From: Saccharothrix tamanrassetensis
Lineage (GTDB): Bacteria > Actinomycetota > Actinomycetes > Mycobacteriales > Pseudonocardiaceae
Reading direction: 5' to 3'
NCBI RefSeq assembly: GCF_014203665.1
Contig: NZ_JACHJN010000008.1
Coordinates: 328,083 to 392,082 of the forward strand
Length of the DNA stretch: 64,000 bases
Shown here: piece after piece, positions 59,135 to 64,000 of the stretch
How the letters are laid out: the number at the start of each line of letters is the position of its first letter
How positions within the stretch are numbered: the stretch's first letter is position 1
Program-made: the position numbers and the translations under genes
The notes under the pieces: model-generated
Databases searched by the model: none
What the model saw: the letters and a program-made list of their open reading frames with translations, nothing else
What the model was told of the DNA's origin: nothing

Positions 59135-60996
59135 CCGCAGCTCCGTTCCCCGCCACCCTGGCACCCGTCAAGCGGATCTCGCTGTGGCGGCGCTACCTGC
59201 GCCGCCCGCTCGGTGTGGTCGCCCTCGGCGTGCTGATGGTCGTGGTCGCCGCGGCGGTCCTCGCACCGTGGCTCTCGCCGTTCGACCCCAACCTGGTCGA
59301 CTTCAAGCTGACCCACGCCACCCCCGGCGACGGGCACCCGCTGGGCGGTGACTCGGCCGGGCGCGACATCCTCAGCCGGCTGCTCTACGGCGCCCGGACC
59401 ACGTTGTTCGGCGCGGTCATCACGTGCGTCGCGGGTCTCCTGCTGGGTGTGCCGGCGGGCGTGGCCGCGGGCTACTTCGGTGGCGTCACGGACCGCGTGT
59501 GCTCGTGGATCAGCGATGCCCTCCAGTCGGTCCCGGGCATGATCGTGCTGCTGGTGGTCGCCGCGGGCACCGGCCAGGACTTCGCGGTCCTGATGGTCGC
59601 GCTGGGCATCTTCCTCGCCCCCGGCTACTACCGGATCACCCGGGCGCGGGCGCTGGCCGTCCGCCGGGAGCCGTACATCGACGCCGCCCGGGTCGCCGGG
59701 GTGACCAACCCGCGCATCCTGCGCACGCACATGCTGCGCGCGGTGTACGCGCCGATCGTCGTGCAGACGGCCCTGACCGCCGGTATCGCCATCGGCATGC
59801 AGGCAGGCCTCCAGTTCCTGGGCATCGGCTCGGCGTCCACGCCGAGCTGGGGCCAGATGATGAACGACGGCTTCAAGAACATGCTGACCTACCCGCTGAT
59901 CCTGCTGTGGCCCTCGATCGCGCTGGGCGTCACGATCGCCGCGCTGGCGTTCATCGGGTCGACCCTGGCCGACCTGATCAGCGTCCGCACGGAGCAGCCC
60001 GCCCGGCGGGCCCGGCTACGGGTGCGGCAGGCGCTCGCCGGCCCCGCCCCCGCGCCCGGTGACCTGCCCGACCGGGTCTCCAGCGGCACGCACGAGCACC
60101 AGGCCGCGGACTGCGCCCTGCGGATCGAGAACCTGCGCGTCGGCTACGCGACCCCGACCGGGGTCAAGGAGGTCGTCCGCGGGGTGTCCCTGGACGCCGC
60201 CCCCGGCGAGGTGCTCGGCATCGTGGGGGAGTCCGGTTCCGGCAAGACGCAGACCATCTTCACCGTGCTCGACCTGCTGCCGTCGGGCGGCACCGCGGTC
60301 GCGGACGGCATCTGGGTCGACGGCCGGGAGGTCGGCCGCCTGCCCTCCGCCGAACGCGCGACGCTGCTCGGCCGGTCGATCGGCTACGTGCCGCAGGAGC
60401 CGATGAGCAACCTCGACCCGTGCTACACGGTCGAGCGCCAACTGGTCGAGCCGCTGCGACACGTGCACGGCCTGTCGAAGACCGCGGCCCGCGCCCGTGC
60501 GCGGGAGGTCCTGGTCCGCGTGGGCATCACCGACCCCGACCGCGTGCTGGCGTCCTACCCGCACCAGATCTCCGGCGGCATGGCCCAGCGCGTGCTGATC
60601 GCCGGTGCCGTCGCCGGGCGGCCGTCGTTGCTGGTCGCCGACGAGCCGACGACCGCGCTCGACGTCACGGTGCAGGCGGAGGTGCTCGAACTGCTCCGGG
60701 AGCTGCAGCAGGAGTACGGCATGGCGCTGGTGATCGTCACGCACAACTTCGGCGTCGTCGCGGACATCTGCGACCGGGTCGTGGTGATGAAGGACGGCCG
60801 GATCGTCGAGACGGGCCCGGTGGAGCGGATCTTCCGGCACCCCGAGGACCCGTACACGGCCGAGCTGATCAGCGCGTCCCTGGACGACACCGAGGGACGG
60901 CACGAACTGGACGAGGCATGGGACCGGGATCCGCGCCTGGACGCGGACCTGGACCGGAGCGCCGCGCACGTGGGCGGAGAGGACGACGCACGATGA
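59131..60996 (+). CDS. Fused ABC transporter permease (DppC type) and ATP-binding protein (DppD type)
   Basis: A 621-residue fusion. Residues ~1-290 are a DppC-type permease ([23 protein letters not shown] loop [20 protein letters not shown]). After a Pro/Ala linker, ~325-600 is an ABC ATPase ([42 protein letters not shown]). The acidic tail is of no known use. The fusion fixes pore and motor in a one-to-one ratio, and is found in some actinobacterial family 5 transporters. It overlaps both neighbours by 4 bp (ATGA). Confidence 0.92.
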   Translation: MTAAPFPATLAPVKRISLWRRYLRRPLGVVALGVLMVVVAAAVLAPWLSPFDPNLVDFKLTHATPGDGHPLGGDSAGRDILSRLLYGARTTLFGAVITCVAGLLLGVPAGVAAGYFGGVTDRVCSWISDALQSVPGMIVLLVVAAGTGQDFAVLMVALGIFLAPGYYRITRARALAVRREPYIDAARVAGVTNPRILRTHMLRAVYAPIVVQTALTAGIAIGMQAGLQFLGIGSASTPSWGQMMNDGFKNMLTYPLILLWPSIALGVTIAALAFIGSTLADLISVRTEQPARRARLRVRQALAGPAPAPGDLPDRVSSGTHEHQAADCALRIENLRVGYATPTGVKEVVRGVSLDAAPGEVLGIVGESGSGKTQTIFTVLDLLPSGGTAVADGIWVDGREVGRLPSAERATLLGRSIGYVPQEPMSNLDPCYTVERQLVEPLRHVHGLSKTAARARAREVLVRVGITDPDRVLASYPHQISGGMAQRVLIAGAVAGRPSLLVADEPTTALDVTVQAEVLELLRELQQEYGMALVIVTHNFGVVADICDRVVVMKDGRIVETGPVERIFRHPEDPYTAELISASLDDTEGRHELDEAWDRDPRLDADLDRSAAHVGGEDDAR

Positions 60997-61832
60997 ACGC
61001 GCCCGAGGACACCGCGCCGCTGCTCGCGGTGGAGGACTTGGTGGTCGACTACCGGCTGCACCGCAAGCTGCGGTTGCGCGCGCTGAAAGGCGTTTCGATC
61101 ACGGTCGGCCGGGGTGAGTGCGTCGGACTGGTCGGGGAGAGCGGCTCGGGCAAGTCCACGCTCGGCAAGGCCGTGCTGGGCCTCGCCGCGGTCACGTCCG
61201 GGCGGATCTCGTTCGACGGCGAGGACATCACGCACGCGCGTGGCGCCGCGCGCCGCCGGCTGGCCAACGACATCCAGGTCGTCTTCCAGGACCCGTACGG
61301 CTCGCTCGACCCCACGATGACCGTGGGCGAGGTCCTCGCCGAGCCGCTCCTGGTGGCCGGGACGAAGCGGGCGCAGGCGGGGGCGGTGGTCGCCGAGATG
61401 CTCGACCGCGTGCGGCTGCCCACCGACGCCGTGCACCGGTACCCGAGCGAGTTCTCCGGCGGGCAGCGGCAGCGGATCGCCATCGCGCGGGCGCTCGTCC
61501 GCCGGCCCCGGCTGATCGTCTGCGACGAGCCGGTCAGCGCGCTCGACCTCACCACCCAGGCGACGATCCTGGACCTGTTCATCGACCTGCAGCGGGAAAC
61601 CGGGGTGGCGTACCTGTTCGTCTCGCACGACCTCGGCGTCGTGCGCCGCATCTGCCACCGGGTCTCGGTCATGTACCAGGGCGAGATCGTCGAGTCCGGG
61701 CCCACCCGCACGGTCGCGCACGAGCCGACGCACCCGTACACCCGGCGGCTGCTGCTCGCCGCGCCGGTCGCCGACCCGGTACGCCAGGCCGAACGCCGAG
61801 CCACCTGGCTCGGCCTTCGCGACTCGGCGTGA
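60993..61832 (+). CDS. ABC transporter ATP-binding protein, DppF type
   Basis: A 279-residue ATPase ([20 protein letters not shown]) with [39 protein letters not shown] and [12 protein letters not shown]. The FQDPxxSLxP form marks the oligopeptide transporter type. It supplies the second ATP site beside the fused protein. The start overlaps the fusion gene stop (ATGA). The TetR gene follows 25 bp later in the same direction. Confidence 0.93.
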   Translation: MNAPEDTAPLLAVEDLVVDYRLHRKLRLRALKGVSITVGRGECVGLVGESGSGKSTLGKAVLGLAAVTSGRISFDGEDITHARGAARRRLANDIQVVFQDPYGSLDPTMTVGEVLAEPLLVAGTKRAQAGAVVAEMLDRVRLPTDAVHRYPSEFSGGQRQRIAIARALVRRPRLIVCDEPVSALDLTTQATILDLFIDLQRETGVAYLFVSHDLGVVRRICHRVSVMYQGEIVESGPTRTVAHEPTHPYTRRLLLAAPVADPVRQAERRATWLGLRDSA

Positions 61833-61857
61833 CGACCGCCGCACGCGGGACGTAGCC

Positions 61858-62448
61858 ATGCCGAAGGTCATCGACCACGATCAGCGGCGCCGGGAGATCG
61901 TCGAGGTCGCCAAGAAGCTGATCGCCGAGGGCGGCTTCGAGGCGGCCACGATGCGCAGCATCGTCGCCGCGGCCGGGTTCGCCAACGGCGCGCTCAAGCA
62001 CTACTTCGCCAGCAAGGACGGCATCATCGCGGCGACGTTCGAGAGCGTCCTCCAGGAGACCGCGCAGCAGATGTCCGAACTGGACGCCCGGTCGAGCCCG
62101 ATGGAGGCGCTGCGCGGGTTCGTCGCGGCGGCCATGCCGCTGGACGCGCACCGGATCACGTCCGCCCGCGTGCTGCTGGTGCTGTGGGAGCACTCGGTCG
62201 CCAACCCCGACCTCGCCCGGCAGTACCGCGACCTGCTGACGGCCTGGCGGGCGGAGCTGACCGGTCGGATCGCCGCCGCCTGGGACAACGGCGAGCCACC
62301 CGACGCGCCGGCCGTCGGGGTGCTCGCGGACGAGATCATCTCCGTCACCATCGGCGCCAACGTGGCCAGCCTGATGTACCCGGTCGGCGAGCTGGTCGAC
62401 CGCTACCGCGCCTACATCGAGGGGCTCGTGAAGCGGATCGCCGGCTGA
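61858..62448 (+). CDS. TetR family transcriptional regulator, likely regulator of the 48.9-63.2 kb regulon
   Basis: A 196-residue regulator ([20 protein letters not shown]). The HTH is clear ([20 protein letters not shown]), followed by a BetI-like C-terminal domain. It is the last gene of the ABC operon, 25 bp after the ATPase, so it is made together with the transporter. Five palindromes with the TAGTCTACG consensus lie before the operons around it, including its own (site D), and no other regulator is encoded in 48.9-63.2 kb. Autoregulation and control of the set are the natural inference. The inducer may be the transported compound or its product. Confidence 0.88.
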   Translation: MPKVIDHDQRRREIVEVAKKLIAEGGFEAATMRSIVAAAGFANGALKHYFASKDGIIAATFESVLQETAQQMSELDARSSPMEALRGFVAAAMPLDAHRITSARVLLVLWEHSVANPDLARQYRDLLTAWRAELTGRIAAAWDNGEPPDAPAVGVLADEIISVTIGANVASLMYPVGELVDRYRAYIEGLVKRIAG

Positions 62449-62453
62449 ACTCC

Positions 62454-62492
62454 TGGACCGGCCCCGGTTTTTTGGTCTACACTTGTAGAATG
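62454..62492 (+). promoter_or_regulatory. Operator site E with leaderless promoter of the alpha/beta hydrolase
   Basis: TGGACC (62454-62459), an 18-bp spacer and TACACT (62478-62483) form a promoter whose start point would fall on the ATG at 62490. TGGTCTACA-CT-TGTAGAATG (62473-62492) is a copy of the shared palindrome (inner arms TCTACA/TGTAGA perfect) and covers the -10 box and the start codon. Confidence 0.6.
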
Positions 62493-63221
62493 ATCAGTGT
62501 CGCCGCGCTGCCGGTCACCCGAACCCAGCCCACCTCCGAGGTCACCGGCCCGCCCGTCGTGCTCATCCACGGGTTCGCCGCCAGCGGCACCGGCGACTGG
62601 CCCGCCGAGCGCTGGGCCGGCCCGCTGGCCGCGGCGGGCCGGGAGACGGTCGTGGTGCACCTGCCCGGGCACGCGGGCGGCCCGGCCGTGGACTCGGCGG
62701 ACGAGGTGACCACCGGGCACCTGCTGCGGCGGCTGGCCGAGGGCATCGGCTCCGCCGAGGTCGACGTGGTCGGCTACTCGCTCGGCGCCCGCCTCGCCTG
62801 GGACCTCGCCGCCACCCGCGCGGTCGCGGTGCGCCGGCTGGTGCTCGGCGGGCTCAGCCCGGTGGAACCGTTCGCCGCGGTCGACCTCGCCGCGGCCCGC
62901 GCCGCGCTCCGCGGTGGACCGCAGCCGGCGGACCCGCTCACCGGCTTCATCACGGGCATGGTCTCCGGCGAGGGGCAGGACGCCGAATCGCTGCTGCGGC
63001 TCGTCGAAGGGCTGGCGCGGGAGCCGTTCGACCCGGCCGCGCGCGCTCCCGAGGTGCCGACGTTGTTCGTCGCCGGACAGGAGGACCCGATGGCCGGGGG
63101 CATCGAGCAGGTCGTCGCGCGGGTTCCCGGCGCACGGCTCCAGCACGTGCCCGGCGACCACCTCGGCGCGCTGGCGGGGGACGACCTGCGTGCCGCCGTC
63201 TTCGGGTTCCTCGGCGTCTGA
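62490..63221 (+). CDS. Alpha/beta hydrolase (MenH/BioH-like)
   Basis: A 243-residue hydrolase (MISVAALPVTRTQPTSEVTG). Motifs: oxyanion HGF in VVLIHGFAASG, nucleophile Ser in VVGYSLGARLAW, Asp in FVAGQEDPM, His in VPGDHLGAL. The group hydrolyses small esters, lactones or C-C bonds. The ATG lies within operator E and has no Shine-Dalgarno sequence, so the mRNA is probably leaderless. It is a third esterase-type enzyme of the regulon, under its own promoter directly after the TetR gene. Confidence 0.85.
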   Translation: MISVAALPVTRTQPTSEVTGPPVVLIHGFAASGTGDWPAERWAGPLAAAGRETVVVHLPGHAGGPAVDSADEVTTGHLLRRLAEGIGSAEVDVVGYSLGARLAWDLAATRAVAVRRLVLGGLSPVEPFAAVDLAAARAALRGGPQPADPLTGFITGMVSGEGQDAESLLRLVEGLAREPFDPAARAPEVPTLFVAGQEDPMAGGIEQVVARVPGARLQHVPGDHLGALAGDDLRAAVFGFLGV

Positions 63222-63331
63222 CGCCGCCGGCCCCGTCCTCGGCTCCCCCCACGTCCGACGCCGCCGGGCGTAGCGCGGGTTCCGACGCCCCCGCAGGTAC
63301 TACGGTGGGGAAAGGCCGGACGCGGGAGGCA

Positions 63332-63730
63332 ATGACGGTGACCAGCTGGACCGATGTGATCAACTACGTTCGCCGACGGTACGAGGTGCTGGAGGAGACC
63401 GACAGCTGGCTGCGCTTCCGGCTCGACACGGAGGGCAGCCGCACCCAGCAGGTCGCGGTGCACCACGTGCCCGACGTGGACGGCCGGGCGTGGCTGGAGA
63501 TCTCCTCGGCGGTCGGCCGGGTCGACGCGATCGACCCGGGACGACTGCTCGAGCTCGCCGGCTCGTCACTCGTCGGTGGCGCGGCGGTGGTGGACGGCGT
63601 CGCACTGCTCAAGCACGCCGTGCCGCTGGAGGACCTGAGCGTCCAGGAGGAGTTCGAACGCCCGCTCACCATGCTCGTCGCGAGCGCGGACTCCTTCGAG
63701 CACGAGTTGACGGCGACCGACCACTTCTGA
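63332..63730 (+). CDS. Hypothetical protein, CesT/YbjN-like fold
   Basis: A 132-residue cytosolic protein, ATG 63332 (MTVTSWTDVINYVRRRYEVL) with GGGAGG just upstream. The pattern of an N-terminal helix, antiparallel strands (WLRFRLDTEGSRTQQVAVHH, AWLEISSAVG) and a C-terminal helix with VASADSFEHELT is like the YbjN/type III chaperone-like fold of many actinobacterial small proteins. Function unknown. It follows the hydrolase gene by 110 bp and has no operator site, so it is probably outside the regulon. An imperfect GC hairpin follows its stop (about 63729-63763). Confidence 0.7.
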   Translation: MTVTSWTDVINYVRRRYEVLEETDSWLRFRLDTEGSRTQQVAVHHVPDVDGRAWLEISSAVGRVDAIDPGRLLELAGSSLVGGAAVVDGVALLKHAVPLEDLSVQEEFERPLTMLVASADSFEHELTATDHF

Positions 63731-63907
63731 CCCCGGTCCACCCGCGAGGCGTGGTCCGGGTCGGAGCCGGCCGTGCGGGCGGTGCCCGTCGGTGACGGCT
63801 TCGACGACCACGACGAACGCGACACCACGGTATTCCTGACCGCCGGCGGGCGCCGATCGGGAACGGGTGACGTCACGCGGAAGTGGCCCGGTCGGGGGAC
63901 CCGGCCC

Positions 63908-64000
63908 GTGGCGCGCGCGGCGGGGGGGGCGGCGCGGGGGGGGGGGGCGCGGGGGGGGGCGGCGCGCGGCAAGGCAGCGCGCGGCGGCTCCGCGCGAGGA
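63908..64000. other. Low-complexity G/C tail, probable assembly or read-quality artefact
   Basis: From about 63908 the sequence is almost only G and C, with runs of up to 13 G broken by GCGC. Nothing like this occurs elsewhere in the window. It is best treated as unreliable sequence at a contig end. The preceding 63731-63907 holds no gene I can support. Confidence 0.7.

Noticed and set aside
1..64000. Search for CRISPR arrays, tRNA/rRNA genes, transposases and phage attachment sites
   Set aside because: Nothing met the standard by eye; the only regular array is the 14-bp tandem repeat at 28028, which lacks spacers.

Overview
The window is 64 kb of very GC-rich DNA with strong third-position GC bias, frequent GTG starts, ATGA/GTGA stop-start overlaps, GAF-ANTAR proteins, a SARP regulator and peptidase-inhibitor I36 family secreted proteins. 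This is the style of a filamentous actinomycete, most likely a member of the Pseudonocardiales (Saccharothrix/Lentzea/Actinosynnema-like). That placement is inference from gene content. I saw no rRNA, tRNA, CRISPR array, transposase or phage gene. The last ~90 bases are low-complexity G/C and look like a poor contig end.

Layout. 0-5.4 kb: the start of a small protein, then a signalling island of one PP2C (SpoIIE-type) phosphatase and four GAF-ANTAR proteins. 5.5-12.3 kb: a MacB-like ABC transporter, twin secreted I36-type proteins and a large SARP-NB-ARC-TPR regulator, linked by heptamer direct repeats with an 11-bp period. 12.4-15.1 kb: a short PEP-utilising phosphotransferase-like protein, a divergent regulator and a histidine phosphatase. 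15.2-20.4 kb: an FAD oxidoreductase followed by secreted or membrane proteins (M6 metalloprotease, DUF4360). 20.5-22.5 kb: an FAD monooxygenase and TetR pair around two palindromic operators. 22.5-30 kb: NAD-dependent DNA ligase, amino-acid permease, amidohydrolase, a 14-bp tandem repeat with a strong terminator, and dihydroxy-acid dehydratase.

30.3-44.3 kb: two divergent operons that read as one system. The leftward operon is a class A beta-lactamase-fold hydrolase, an M20 hydrolase, an N-acyl/N-succinyl amino acid racemase and a PucR regulator. The rightward operon is an oligopeptide ABC transporter, a class C-type serine hydrolase, an S9 peptidase and a GNAT acyltransferase. GNAT + racemase + M20 is the gene set of the known D- to L-amino acid conversion route via N-succinyl intermediates. 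Here it is joined to peptide uptake and three peptidase-like enzymes, and four copies of an inverted repeat (TTCGTCG-N4-CGACGAA) lie in front of both operons and of the regulator.

44.3-48.8 kb: small and hypothetical proteins and a MocR/EamA pair whose start codons overlap. 48.9-63.2 kb: a second coordinated system, an apparent uptake and catabolic regulon. It contains ADH-AKR-two HSL esterases-MFS (leftward), an SDR, a methyltransferase homologue with a degraded SAM motif, a family 5 ABC transporter whose last gene is a TetR regulator, and an alpha/beta hydrolase. Five promoters in it share a palindrome of the form TAGTCTACG-NN-CGTAGACTA overlapping the -10 box, which the TetR protein probably binds. 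The substrate is not evident from the sequence.
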